64,000 bases of DNA from an uncultured Caulobacterales bacterium (GTDB lineage: Bacteria > Pseudomonadota > Alphaproteobacteria > Caulobacterales > Maricaulaceae), in assembly GCA_938001915.1 (NCBI GenBank), contig CALLBD010000003.1, forward strand, positions 1-64,000. The letters are read 5' to 3'. Position numbers and translations under genes: made by a program. Position 1 is the first letter of the stretch. Each line of letters starts with the position of its first letter. The notes beneath the pieces were generated by a model that was not told where the DNA came from, did not search any database, and saw only the letters and a list, made by a program, of their open reading frames with translations. Shown piece after piece: positions 7,699 through 17,000 of this stretch.

Positions 7699-8874
7699 TC
7701 ACCGTCTTGTGTGCCGAGCCAATTTGGCTGCCTCTGCGGCCGCGCAAAATAAATGATAAAATGTACTTGTTGGCATTACGGTAGATATAATTTCGCCTTC
7801 GGCAGACAGCTTATCCGCCCACCCTCCCTCAACAGGGACAGAGAGATAATATTTGAACAAGGCGTCAATCGTATTTGCCGCAGCGGCGTACATTTCATCC
7901 GAACCTTCCGCCTCAGCTCTGGCAATAGAGGCTTTAAGGAGCTCTGTTTGAGGCCAAGTTCTGAGTGTAGGGTTATGAGGCGAGCCATCAATATTCACCG
8001 AGTCACAAATCAAGCTCAGTTTTTCATTCCAACCATATTTAATCGCACTCTCATAAAGTATCGTCATATACTGACGAACGTCCCGGCCTGACACTTTAGA
8101 ATAACAGTGTAATAGCCAAACCCATTCCATCATGTGCCCAGGTTCAACTGGAGCCCCATCTCCATCGGGAGACCAGTCTGCATGAAAATACTCCAGAAGC
8201 ACGCCTGTTTTAGTTTCAAAGAAATGGTCGGTAAATAGCGCAAACATGTCATGCGCCAAGCTCAAATATTTTTCATCCTCCGTGCTTTTGTAGAGCGCGA
8301 TGAAAGCCTCGAATAAATGCATATGCGGGTTTTGTCGACGTTGTGGGTTGGCGGGCTTTGGAAGCGACTCAAACCACCCCCCATTAGGCGCTGTGACATT
8401 CTTATTTAGAAATCGAAGCGTCTCCTCTGCAATATCTAGGGAAGCTGCATCTTGAAACGCCGCATACCGCCATGCCCCCGCAAGAAGAATAAAGGCTTGG
8501 GCATAGGTATCTCGCATATCGTCATGAAGCGCCCCGTCTCCTTCAACTAAATGCGCACAGCCCCGCTCAGCACCAGAAATAAAATCACCGCCAGCACTCC
8601 CGGGGCCTGTTGCAAACTTCCAGGCTTGATCACTTGCGGCTTTAGCGCCCTTAAACCAGCCTAAATAGGCGGCATGGGCGTATACATAAGCTTGTCGAGA
8701 TTGAACGCGCACACGGCGGACATGGCTGAAATCGGGTTGCCCATCCATATTTAAGTGCTCAGCATAACCCCCTCTGGGATCTTTTGCAGTCTCCGCCCAA
8801 TATTCAAGGGCCAGCTTGCACCAGGCAGTAAACTTATCACTCGCGGTGAGAAACTGAGACTCAGACATATTCAA
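7699..8874 (-). CDS. AGE-family epimerase/isomerase
   Basis: A 391-residue alpha/alpha-barrel enzyme of the N-acylglucosamine 2-epimerase / mannose isomerase family. Family landmarks are WFKLALEYW-type helices, RRVRVQSRQAYVYAHA, DMRDTYAQAFILLAGAWRY, RRQNPHMHLFEAFIALY and VEPGHMMEWVWLL; the conserved Arg, His and Glu residues expected at the barrel centre are in these segments. Members act on free sugars (mannose to fructose or glucose) or on GlcNAc to ManNAc, and sequence alone does not separate them. If it makes ManNAc it could feed the CMP-sugar operon at 27-31 kb; this is inference. A second ATG two codons in is equally possible as start. It is on the opposite strand to the methyltransferase before it. 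Confidence 0.85.
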   Translation of the reverse strand: MNMSESQFLTASDKFTAWCKLALEYWAETAKDPRGGYAEHLNMDGQPDFSHVRRVRVQSRQAYVYAHAAYLGWFKGAKAASDQAWKFATGPGSAGGDFISGAERGCAHLVEGDGALHDDMRDTYAQAFILLAGAWRYAAFQDAASLDIAEETLRFLNKNVTAPNGGWFESLPKPANPQRRQNPHMHLFEAFIALYKSTEDEKYLSLAHDMFALFTDHFFETKTGVLLEYFHADWSPDGDGAPVEPGHMMEWVWLLHCYSKVSGRDVRQYMTILYESAIKYGWNEKLSLICDSVNIDGSPHNPTLRTWPQTELLKASIARAEAEGSDEMYAAAANTIDALFKYYLSVPVEGGWADKLSAEGEIISTVMPTSTFYHLFCAAAEAAKLARHTRR

Positions 8875-9189
8875 ATCCTAACTATTAGGCACCAATATCA
8901 AAATTTGATTTCTGAAAACTTACTGCGAGAGAAACAACGCAAACCAATGTACTCCGCCAAAAAACTCTATCTCCGATGTATTTCGTGGTTTCAGCAACCC
9001 ATATAATGATACCTCAACCAGCAGAGTCGGGAGCTTGATAAGCATTGTTCATTTACTACCCCTAATCCTAATTCTGGTATGGGCTCGTGGCAGCGGTATC
9101 AAGTTTCTATTCCTAAACCTCAGTCTCCGCCCTGCTGGGAATGTGCGAACACTGGTTCATTTTTTAGAAATCGGTTTCTTGCACAATAT
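8875..9189. other. Gene-free gap
   Basis: About 315 bases between the AGE epimerase start and the rmlA stop, both on the minus strand. Only short frames on the plus strand occur, without ribosome sites or recognisable products. It presumably carries the promoter of the epimerase gene. No repeat or terminator was seen. Confidence 0.5.
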
Positions 9190-10068
9190 TCACTTAAGTG
9201 AAGCGATTTTTGTTAAGTAATCGCCATACCCTGACTTTTGCAATGGTATGGCTAACTCCGCAAGGGCTTCTGAGGATATCCATCCCTTACGAAAAGATTC
9301 GACCTCGGGGCAACAAATACGAAGGCCTTGACGCTCTTCGATAGCAGAAACGAATTGCGCGGCAGCTAATAGAGATTTTGTTGTTCCAGTGTCCAGCCAT
9401 GTTGTACCCTCGCCTAACAGCTCCACTTGCAATTCCGACCGGTTGAGGTAAATTTTATTTAATTCCGTAATCTCGATTTCGCATCGATCCGATGGCTTAA
9501 TTGTTTTCGCGTAATTTGGAGCATTTTCATCATAAAAGTACAATCCGGTGACAGCGTAATTTGACGCTGGACGCGAGGGCTTCTCAATTAGCGAAACAAC
9601 CTTACCTACCTTATCAAACCCTATAACACCATATCTTGAAGGGTCTCCAACTTGATATCCAAAAATTGTGGCACCTGCGTTTCTTCGCTTGGCCGATTGC
9701 AAGGTCTTGATGAATCCAGAACCAAAATAAAGGTTGTCACCCAATATCAGTGCGGAAGGCGAACCCGCCAAATAGTCTTCCGCAATAATAAGGGCTTGCG
9801 CTATTCCATCGGGGGAAGCTTGAACGGCCCATTCAATGTTAAGCCCCCATTGCGATCCATCCCGCAAGAGGGTTTGAAATTGGGCCTGGTCATGCGGGGT
9901 GGTAATTACAAGAATATCCCGAATGCCCGCCTGAATCAAAACCGAAATTGGGTAATAAATCATGGGTTTATCGAATATCGGCATCAGTTGCTTGGAGACG
10001 GCGCTTGTCATTGGATGCAGCCTTGTCCCCGTACCACCTGCTAAGACAATCCCCTTACGAACTCTCAT
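9190..10068 (-). CDS. rmlA: Glucose-1-phosphate thymidylyltransferase
   Basis: First step of dTDP-L-rhamnose synthesis: glucose-1-phosphate plus dTTP gives dTDP-glucose. The 292-residue length matches the family. The N-terminal signature KGIVLAGGTGTRLHPMT (residues 5-21) binds the nucleotide. SKQLMPIFDKPMIYYPISVL, DNLYFGSGF, EKPSRPASNYAVTGLYFYD and EITELNKIYL are all typical RmlA segments, as is WLDTGTTKSLLAAAQFV near the C-terminus. The gene lies downstream of rmlB on the same strand with an 88-base gap. rmlC lies 27 kb away and rmlD is not in the window. Confidence 0.96.
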   Translation of the reverse strand: MRVRKGIVLAGGTGTRLHPMTSAVSKQLMPIFDKPMIYYPISVLIQAGIRDILVITTPHDQAQFQTLLRDGSQWGLNIEWAVQASPDGIAQALIIAEDYLAGSPSALILGDNLYFGSGFIKTLQSAKRRNAGATIFGYQVGDPSRYGVIGFDKVGKVVSLIEKPSRPASNYAVTGLYFYDENAPNYAKTIKPSDRCEIEITELNKIYLNRSELQVELLGEGTTWLDTGTTKSLLAAAQFVSAIEERQGLRICCPEVESFRKGWISSEALAELAIPLQKSGYGDYLTKIASLK

Positions 10069-10156
10069 AATTTCTGCCTCTGAACGGGCGATATATGCAT
10101 CAACTTACAGTACCTTGCTTTAGTTTTTTCATGAAAAGCCAATTCTCTTTTCATAA

Positions 10157-11206
10157 TTAAATTTCGAGGCCAAGACGCTCGCCAAATTTTTCAAATTCCA
10201 ATAAAGGGCCCCACCATGCTTCATTTTGCAAATACCACAACACCGTTGTTTCGAAGCCTTCATCGAAACTCACAGAAGGCTTGACCTTCAGCTCTCGTGA
10301 AACTTTCTCAGTATTGACGGCATAACGTTTATCGTGACCCGGCCGGTCAATAACAAATTTTATTAAACCCTCGTGCTGAATTTCGGAGTCGAAATGTTGA
10401 TCCATCAAACGACAAATCGTTGTGACAACATCTATGTTCGTCCTCTCGTTATTCCCGCCAATATTATAAGTTTCGCCGTTCTTTCCAGATTGCAATACAG
10501 TCAATAATGCTGCGGCATGATCCTCTACGTATAGCCAATCACGAATCTGCTTGCCGGAACCATAGACAGGGATGGGCTGTTTTCTCATCGCTTTCAAAAT
10601 GACGACAGGCACTAGCTTTTCGGGAAACTGGAATGGCCCATAGTTATTGGAACAATTCGTCACTATTATAGGGAGTCCATAGGTGCGGCCCCAAGCTCGA
10701 ACAAGATGGTCGGACGCAGCCTTTGATGCGGAATACGGTGATGAAGGGTCGTAACGGCTGGTTTCTGAAAATGGGGGCGCCCCCAGGTTTAAATCGCCAA
10801 AAACTTCATCAGTGCTCACATGATGAAACCGAAAAAGAGATTTGCGGCTATCTTCAAGCCTATGAAAATAAGCGCGGGCCGTCTCTAGCAAAGTAAAGGT
10901 GCCAAATATATTCGTTTCTAAGAAGGCTCGAGGGCTATCAATTGACCGATCAACATGACTTTCCGCGGCGAGATGAAGAACTACGTCAGGTTGGTGTTTT
11001 TCAAAAATCTGAGACATAGCCTCCGGGTCACGAATATCCTGTTTTAAAAATAAATGGTTTTTATTTTTTGTAACCGATGCGAGGGAGCTTAGGTTCGCAG
11101 CATAGGTCAAACAGTCAACATTTATGACATGATGGCCCACCTCAACGGCTTTGCGAATAACGGCTGAACCGATAAAACCCGCTCCGCCAGTAATGAGAAT
11201 TTTCAT
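10157..11206 (-). CDS. rmlB: dTDP-glucose 4,6-dehydratase
   Basis: Second step of dTDP-rhamnose synthesis: NAD-dependent conversion of dTDP-glucose to the 4-keto-6-deoxy intermediate. 349 residues, as usual. The dinucleotide loop is GGAGFIGSAVIRK at the N-terminus, followed by LHLAAESHVDRSIDSPRAF, the catalytic HVSTDEVFGDL (Thr-Asp-Glu) and YSASKAASDHLVRAW (Tyr-X3-Lys). C-terminal landmarks are TNCSNNYGPFQFPEKL, RDWLYVEDHAAAL, YNIGGNNERTN and DRPGHDKRYAVN. Its start faces a 250-base divergent promoter region shared with the phosphomannomutase gene, which contains a perfect 15-bp inverted repeat. Confidence 0.97.
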   Translation of the reverse strand: MKILITGGAGFIGSAVIRKAVEVGHHVINVDCLTYAANLSSLASVTKNKNHLFLKQDIRDPEAMSQIFEKHQPDVVLHLAAESHVDRSIDSPRAFLETNIFGTFTLLETARAYFHRLEDSRKSLFRFHHVSTDEVFGDLNLGAPPFSETSRYDPSSPYSASKAASDHLVRAWGRTYGLPIIVTNCSNNYGPFQFPEKLVPVVILKAMRKQPIPVYGSGKQIRDWLYVEDHAAALLTVLQSGKNGETYNIGGNNERTNIDVVTTICRLMDQHFDSEIQHEGLIKFVIDRPGHDKRYAVNTEKVSRELKVKPSVSFDEGFETTVLWYLQNEAWWGPLLEFEKFGERLGLEI

Positions 11207-11270
11207 TCTTATTATATAGCGTGCAACAAAGACCGAAGCAATGTTTCGGTATGAGTCTAAATAAGACGAC

Positions 11271-11319
11271 TTTTTGGCAATTTTCGTTGGACATTTTTAC
11301 CCCTGAAAATTGCCAAAAA
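11271..11319. promoter_or_regulatory. Perfect 15-bp inverted repeat between divergent sugar genes
   Basis: TTTTTGGCAATTTTC (11271-11285) and its exact complement GAAAATTGCCAAAAA (11305-11319) flank a 19-base spacer. The element sits in the gap between rmlB (leftward) and the phosphomannomutase gene (rightward). A second, smaller repeat ACCGAA/TTCGGT lies at about 11232-11250. The size and position suggest an operator controlling both genes, or a cruciform or terminator-like barrier. Identity of any regulator is unknown. Confidence 0.7.
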
Positions 11320-11455
11320 AATCAATGGAGGCAGAGGGAAGCTTAACCTACTCAAAGAGCGAAAAATTATAATTCTTTTCAACATTTTGAGCTAATTCAT
11401 TTTATCTTTCGACTTATTGCCAATATAGGTTCTCCACGCAAAAAGGAGCAAAGTT

Positions 11456-12976
11456 ATGACCCGAATTCCGCAATCTAATATTGCCGCCAATACACTGGCG
11501 TTCGAGACTGACCCACTCGTCAAACCGACTGGGTTTCGGGAATATGATGCGCGGTGGTGGTTTGGGTTGCCCAGTGAGGAAAAGGCCTCAGAATTGAACT
11601 TATATGGCGTTTTAGCTTTGGGGGAAGGTCTAGGAACCTTAATGTACGAACGCGGTGTCGACCCAAATATCGCGGTCGGTCATGACTTCCGTCATTATTC
11701 TCTCGGAATAAAAATGGCCCTTATCAATGGTCTGATGAACGCGGGAGTCAACGTGCATGACATTGGCCTTTCGCTGTCGCCGATGGCCTATTTCGCCCAG
11801 TTTCATTTAGACTGTGCCGGCGTTGCAATGGTTACAGCGAGTCATAATTCGAATGGCTGGACAGGTGTAAAAATGGGCATCGAGGCCCCCCTCACCTTTG
11901 GGCCTGACGAAATGGCCCGTCTGAAAGACATTGTTTTAAAAGGTGAGTCAAAACCGCGCTCAGGCGGGAGCTACCGCTATGTTGAAGGTGTCCGTGAGGC
12001 TTATATCGAAGACTTGACTAAAAACGTAAAATTATCTCGCCCTATTCGGATTGTAGCCGCATGCGGGAACGGGACGGCAGGCGCATTCGCAGAAGAGACC
12101 CTGAAACGAATTGGCGCTGATGTTATCCCTGTTGAATGTGATTTGGACTGGAGTTTCCCAAACTACAATCCAAATCCAGAGAGTTTAGACATGCTGCACG
12201 CTATGCGGGATGCTTGCCTGGATCATAAGGCTGAAGTGGCATTGGGATTTGACGGCGACGGAGATCGCTGCGGCGTCGTTGATAATGAGGGCGAAGAAAT
12301 TTTTGCCGATAAAGTCGGCGTTATGCTGGCACGCGATCTTTCCGCACAATATGAAAACGCCCAGTTCGTTGTCGATGTGAAATCAACGGGACTGTATCAT
12401 ACGGATCCCGTCTTACAGGAAAATGGCGCGCAAACGGATTATTACAAAACGGGGCATTCTTACATCAAACGCCGCGTGCATGATTTAAAAGCTTTGGTTG
12501 GATTTGAGAAATCGGGTCACTATTTTTTCAATGCCCCTATCGGACGGGGGTATGATGACGGGCTTGTTTCCGCCATTGCCATATTACAAATGTTAGACCG
12601 GAACCCCGGTAAAACGATGGCGGACCTACGCAAAGCTCTACCCAAAACCTGGGGCAGCCCCACGATGAGCCCCTATTGCGCCGACGAAGAAAAATATGGC
12701 GTGATGGAGAAAATTATCGCTGAGGTTCAATCAGATGCGTCAAAAGGGATGAAAATCCTCGGCCAAGCTATAGTCGACATTAACATGGTCAATGGCGTGC
12801 GCCTTACATTGGAAGACGGCACTTGGGGACTGATGCGCGCCAGTTCCAATACACCCAATCTTGTTGTTGTCGTCGAAAGCCCTGCGTCCGAAGAAAATAT
12901 GGTCGGCATGTTTAGAGAAATTGAGCGCCGCCTAGCGGGCTATTCTGAAATTGGCGCTTTTGATCAGAAGATTTAA
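11456..12976 (+). CDS. manB: Phosphomannomutase/phosphoglucomutase
   Basis: Alpha-D-phosphohexomutase that moves phosphate between C6 and C1 of mannose or glucose, feeding GDP-mannose (used by gmd/fcl here) or glucose-1-phosphate (used by RmlA). 506 residues with the four family regions: phosphoserine loop VTASHNSNGWTGVKMG, metal loop DGDGDRCGVV, sugar-binding GFEKSGHYFF, and a phosphate-binding RASSNTPNLVVVVE near the C-terminus. A purine-rich AAAAAGGAGC precedes the ATG. Immediately downstream is a decayed galU, so an ancestral manB-galU pair is likely. Gene symbol is by family; algC or pgm would be equally acceptable. Confidence 0.9.
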   Translation: MTRIPQSNIAANTLAFETDPLVKPTGFREYDARWWFGLPSEEKASELNLYGVLALGEGLGTLMYERGVDPNIAVGHDFRHYSLGIKMALINGLMNAGVNVHDIGLSLSPMAYFAQFHLDCAGVAMVTASHNSNGWTGVKMGIEAPLTFGPDEMARLKDIVLKGESKPRSGGSYRYVEGVREAYIEDLTKNVKLSRPIRIVAACGNGTAGAFAEETLKRIGADVIPVECDLDWSFPNYNPNPESLDMLHAMRDACLDHKAEVALGFDGDGDRCGVVDNEGEEIFADKVGVMLARDLSAQYENAQFVVDVKSTGLYHTDPVLQENGAQTDYYKTGHSYIKRRVHDLKALVGFEKSGHYFFNAPIGRGYDDGLVSAIAILQMLDRNPGKTMADLRKALPKTWGSPTMSPYCADEEKYGVMEKIIAEVQSDASKGMKILGQAIVDINMVNGVRLTLEDGTWGLMRASSNTPNLVVVVESPASEENMVGMFREIERRLAGYSEIGAFDQKI

Positions 12977-13036
12977 AATACGCATGTGGGTCGCCTCTAT
13001 TTCATTTAAATAGGAAACCGGAGGGTAACTAAGGAG

Positions 13037-13185
13037 CCCGTAAAACCATCTGTCCTGCCCGTCGCAGGATTTGGGACACGCGTTCTGCCAACCACTAAAA
13101 CCGTGTCGAAAGAAATGCTGACATCCGTAGACCGCCACCCTCTATAATATGTGGTAGGTGAAGCTTGTCCGTCGTCATATAAAAT
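13037..13185 (+). pseudogene. galU: galU remnant, 5' part
   Basis: UTP-glucose-1-phosphate uridylyltransferase fragment. Reading from 13040 the frame gives VKPSVLPVAGFGTRVLPT and then KTVSKEMLTSVDRHPL. This aligns by eye to the GalU start (AVIPVAGLGTRxLPATKAIPKEMLPVVDKPL). A TAA at 13145-13147 falls exactly where GalU normally has Gln before YVV, and the frame continues as YVVGEA beyond the stop. No start codon survives. The match ends where an IS66 remnant begins. The matching 3' end lies at 13744-13857. Confidence 0.8.
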
Positions 13186-13388
13186 GTAACCGTTCAACCT
13201 TCCTCAACAAAGTTCCACGGCAGCGGTTTGTCGAGGGCTGAGACTTTGGTGTCTTGGATATTGGGCAGAGCATAAGTCAGCCAGCTTTGCGGGTTCACGC
13301 CATTGAGTTTGCAGGTCTTGATGAGTGAGTAGCAGATGGCGGCGGATATGCCGCCCTTCTCTGATCCGAGGAACAGATAGTTCTTTCG
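13186..13388 (-). mobile_element. IS66-family transposase remnant (C-terminal end)
   Basis: On the minus strand, from 13388 to a TGA at 13194-13196, the frame reads RKNYLFLGSEKGGISAAICY and continues with SLIKTCKLNGVNPQSWL, LDKPLPWNF and EEG. This is the C-terminal tail of IS66 transposases: the GRKNYLF-GS-GG-AAAIY-SLI-TCKLNGVNP pattern ending in LLPW-like residues. Only about 65 residues remain; the catalytic domain is gone. GTAACC at 13186 may be the element end. The remnant separates the two galU pieces. Confidence 0.8.
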
Positions 13389-13473
13389 GCCTGTCTGACG
13401 TCATCGCCTGTGTCTTAGATTTAGGTCTGGGCTAAGAGAGACTTTGCTCACCTTCATCCTCATGGAGTGAAGA

Positions 13474-13635
13474 ATGAGAATGACTAGACAAATTTCTGGC
13501 GAGCGTATCGTCAAGGACATCAACCGTAAAACCCGTAAGCAGTATTTAGCTGAGGAGAAAATCCGGATAGTGCTGGACGGCCTGCGCGGCGAAGAAAGTA
13601 TCGCAGAGCTTTGTCGGCAGGAAGGCATGGCTTAA
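13474..13635 (+). mobile_element. Truncated IS3-family orfA
   Basis: A 53-codon frame, MRMTRQISGERIVKDINRKT to a TAA at 13633. It contains RKQYLAEEKIRIVLDGLRGE and SIAELCRQEG. This is the start of the helix-turn-helix OrfA of IS3-group elements, cut just before the usual LYYKWSKEF segment. No orfB or complete inverted repeat was found. It lies inside the interrupted galU, opposite in orientation to the IS66 piece, so at least two insertion events are implied. Confidence 0.8.
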
Positions 13636-13743
13636 AGAGCATAGCCTTAACAGGTCACATCAGTCCCTAAATATATGAGCCCATTCATCTTAGAAAACTC
13701 ACATCAAAATAGTATATCAAATTGGGGCTGGACTGAAATGTAA

Positions 13744-13857
13744 GATAACGATTGCGGGTCTAAACTCCGATATGTCGAAGCCGTCGTGTCCTATTCTTGG
13801 CAGAATCGAGAAACAGGTAAAAGGGCGCTTGGCAAAATTAAGCAGTTCAAGAAATAA
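13744..13857 (+). pseudogene. galU: galU remnant, 3' part
   Basis: The frame from 13744 to TAA 13855-13857 reads DNDCGSKLRYVEAVVSYSWQ, then a Lys-rich end. It resembles the GalU C-terminus, where an invariant DCG(S/D)K-x-GY(L/V) segment is followed by an alpha helix and a short tail. It is on the same strand and roughly in order with the 5' remnant, 560 bases away. The sugar-binding centre of the protein (some 230 residues) is missing. Identification from a short segment is less certain than for the 5' part. Confidence 0.6.
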
Positions 13858-14038
13858 AACATCTGGATAAAACGCAATCATCAACAATAAAGGCTATTTC
13901 ATCCATTTTCTTTTTTGGTAAATAGCAAAATTTCTTTTCCGCAAATGCGATATAAAAATCTAAACCCGACCTGCCATGTGAACGCGAATAGATTGGAAAG
14001 AAAACCGATCCGACGAAACCTGGCTAGTAAAGGACTAC

Positions 14039-17000
14039 CTATATCTTAACCTTCTTAATCACTTGGAAGACAGCCGAACGCCACGAACGTCCTATCAGGA
14101 CAATATCTTCCCTCGGGATCAATTCCTCATCCACATACTCAGTAATTCTTGGCCATTCGGGTGTCGAGTCGTCATCAATAATTATGTAACCACCTCGCTT
14201 AACGTAGGGCGCGAAGTTTACGAAGTCAGCCTTAACCCCAGCATAACTATGGTCTCCATCTATGATTAGAAGATCATATAACTTTTTCGAGGCAGCCTTT
14301 ACAACGTCATCGTCTGTGCTAAATCCTTCAATCAAGGTAAATTGGTCCAGCGGTATTTTGGCCAGTTCTATATTTTGTAGCAAATTTTTCTTGTTTACTT
14401 TGGCGTGGGTGATCAAGTCTGGCACATTGTTTCCATAATATCCCTCCAGAGGATCTATTGCCGTGTAATGCACATCTTCGAACCCATCCGCAGCGATTTC
14501 ATGTATGATTGCAAGGCCGACTCCAAACAATACGCCTACCTCGAGCACTCTGAGTTTCTTACCCTTTACAGATTTAGCAATAAGAGTACGCAAAAGAGCA
14601 TTTTCAACAGACGTTGCGAGTCTACCCTTTAAGTTTCTCTCAACGATATTTATACGCTCAGCCGCGTATGCCAGCGACTTCTTCGTTTCGTTCAAATTCA
14701 ATGGCTTGAGCCAGTTATTTTGTATTTCTTTCACATGTTTGGGCAATAACACCCTATTGAAATGGTGATAGGATACCCCCGCTTTAGATTTCTCTTTAGC
14801 AACGGCAAGTTCTGTGCTGGAAAGCTTATGCTCTAACTCATTTATATTTTTATCGAACTTAGATATTTTGGTTGAATTCTCTAGCATATTTAAGGCTGTT
14901 TGATCAATTTGACGTTTGATTTTACTTGTTGTGTTCTTCAGGTCCTTCAACTGCTCTAATTCGGTACGAATTTCAGCCAAACCGACTTGCAAATCAGCGT
15001 TCAATTTTCTGGTGGCTTCTGCATCCTTCGCACCACTAGCAAGACCTACCGCTGCTTGATCCAGCCTGCGTCTTATCTTGTTTGTAGCCACTTTTAGCTG
15101 CTTAAACTGCTCAACCTCGGCTCGAACCTCCGCTATATTTTTTTGGACGGTCGCATTGAAAGCTTCCGCATCATTATTGCTTTTGAGACGGTCCGATTTG
15201 AGTGCGTCTAATCGCGCCTCTAATTGTTCCATGCTTCTAGCGAAACTTGTACTATTTCTGTTAGACTCGGCATCCATTCGAGAAGACATCTGGGAAACAA
15301 GGGTTTCAAGGGTCTGAACCTGCTCTCCGACAGAGGCCCTGAACGCGTCAAGTTTATCTGCTTGGACAGAGTCAGCGGAAACCATCTGCGATTTTATATC
15401 TGCGCTCCAGGCCTTTAGTCGTTCCTTTTGCGTCGCAGTAGAATCGGACAGCTGCGTTTTTAGCTTTTTATTCAGCACTTTGAGCCTTTGCTGAGTGCTT
15501 TCGTTTTCAGCATCAAACTCCGCAATTTTCTTCGAATTCGCATCCATAGTCACCGCAGTTTGATCTAATCGACGGCCGATTTTTTCGGTGACAGATTTCA
15601 ATCTATTCAGGGCATCAATTTTTTCAGAGACCTCGGTGACACCTGATGCTAAGTTTTGCATTTCAGTGGCTTGGGTTTCTAGGGAGGACTGATAAGAACC
15701 ATCTAGCGCCGCGAGCTTATGTTCCAGCTCTGAACACGCTTTCTCTAGTTCTTCCGAAGAGGCATATCGAGACGATTTCATTTCCAGACGTTCGGTCATC
15801 CCTGAAATCATCTTTTTCGTTTCACGGGTTTGGCTCTGTAAAGAAGACTTATAGGAATTATTTAGCTCCGCTAGCTTGTGTTCTAGCTCCGAACGCGCTT
15901 GCTCTAGTTCTTCCGCAGATTTATATTGAGTCATTTCCAAACGTTCGGCCATTCCTGAAATCATCTTTTTCATTTCAAGTTGAGATTGGCTGAACGCATC
16001 AGAAACGGCCTGTTTGCTGGCCCGTAACTCAGCCTGTAAGCTACCAATTCGGGCTTGTAGTTCTGTTTTATCAGCTTCCACTTGATTTAGCTTAGACTCG
16101 AGCCTTTCATTTAATCTCTTTGCCGCCTTATTATTGTTCATTATTCGTGTAGATAGACGTTCAGTGGCCCGGCGGGTTCTATTAGTCTCCATATCAAATT
16201 TTTCATCTAGTTTGCCATCAATAAGGCGGGTTAAACTTTCACCGTCTCGTTGAATTGCCTGCCGCATTTCTTCCATCATGGACGATTTCAGATCAGCATG
16301 TGCGGCGTTCTGCCGAGTAGCTATTCTTTGTGCCATCAAATTCGCAAAGGCGACAGCGACTAATACAAACACGGAAAGAATGACCGCTATAGAAATAGAC
16401 CATAGTATCCATTTATAGGGTGAAAAAGCGCTAAAAAATACGGGAGTTAAAAAGCAAATTCCAATTAAGGAAACAGCCAAAATTGATGCGGAAATATGCC
16501 GGCGAAAGAAAAACAAAGACCACTTCGAAAATTGCGCAACCCTAAACAAAACAGGGGATTTCAGTCGCAAACGCTCCCCAAGACTTAGTCCATTTGAAGA
16601 ATTTGTAATTTTTCGAGGCATATCACTTTTTTCAACTTCTACGCCCTGAATGGGCTCTACGCGATGCCGTTTCAAATGCAACACCTTATCTACAGCTTTT
16701 GCTAGGTTGGCTTCACCAGGGTCATCTTTAAATGCTAAAAAGTTCCCCCAAGCATTTTCGTCGTTCAACTCACAAGGATATTTTTTCAAGGTATGCCAGT
16801 CATGAGAAATGCCATAGCGAACGATTGGGTGCCACTCACTTAAATACACACTATATCCGTGGGACATGAGATAATTACAAATATCTCGCCAATTATGCCC
16901 AAGATGATTCGTTTTAGCGTCCTCGAACTCGCATTCTATAACATTGGGATCGACAATACCCCATGGCACGCCTTTTAAGACTGAGAAGTCATATCCTTCG

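Noticed and set aside
7569..7784. 71-codon frame starting with an ATGA overlap on the FkbM gene stop
   Set aside because: The overlap is suggestive, but the frame overlaps the 3' end of the epimerase gene by 86 bases on the other strand and has no ribosome site of its own or domain pattern. Too weak to list as a gene.
13474..13635. Possibility of a functional IS3 element
   Set aside because: orfA stops after 53 codons, orfB is absent and no inverted repeats were found; treated as a remnant.
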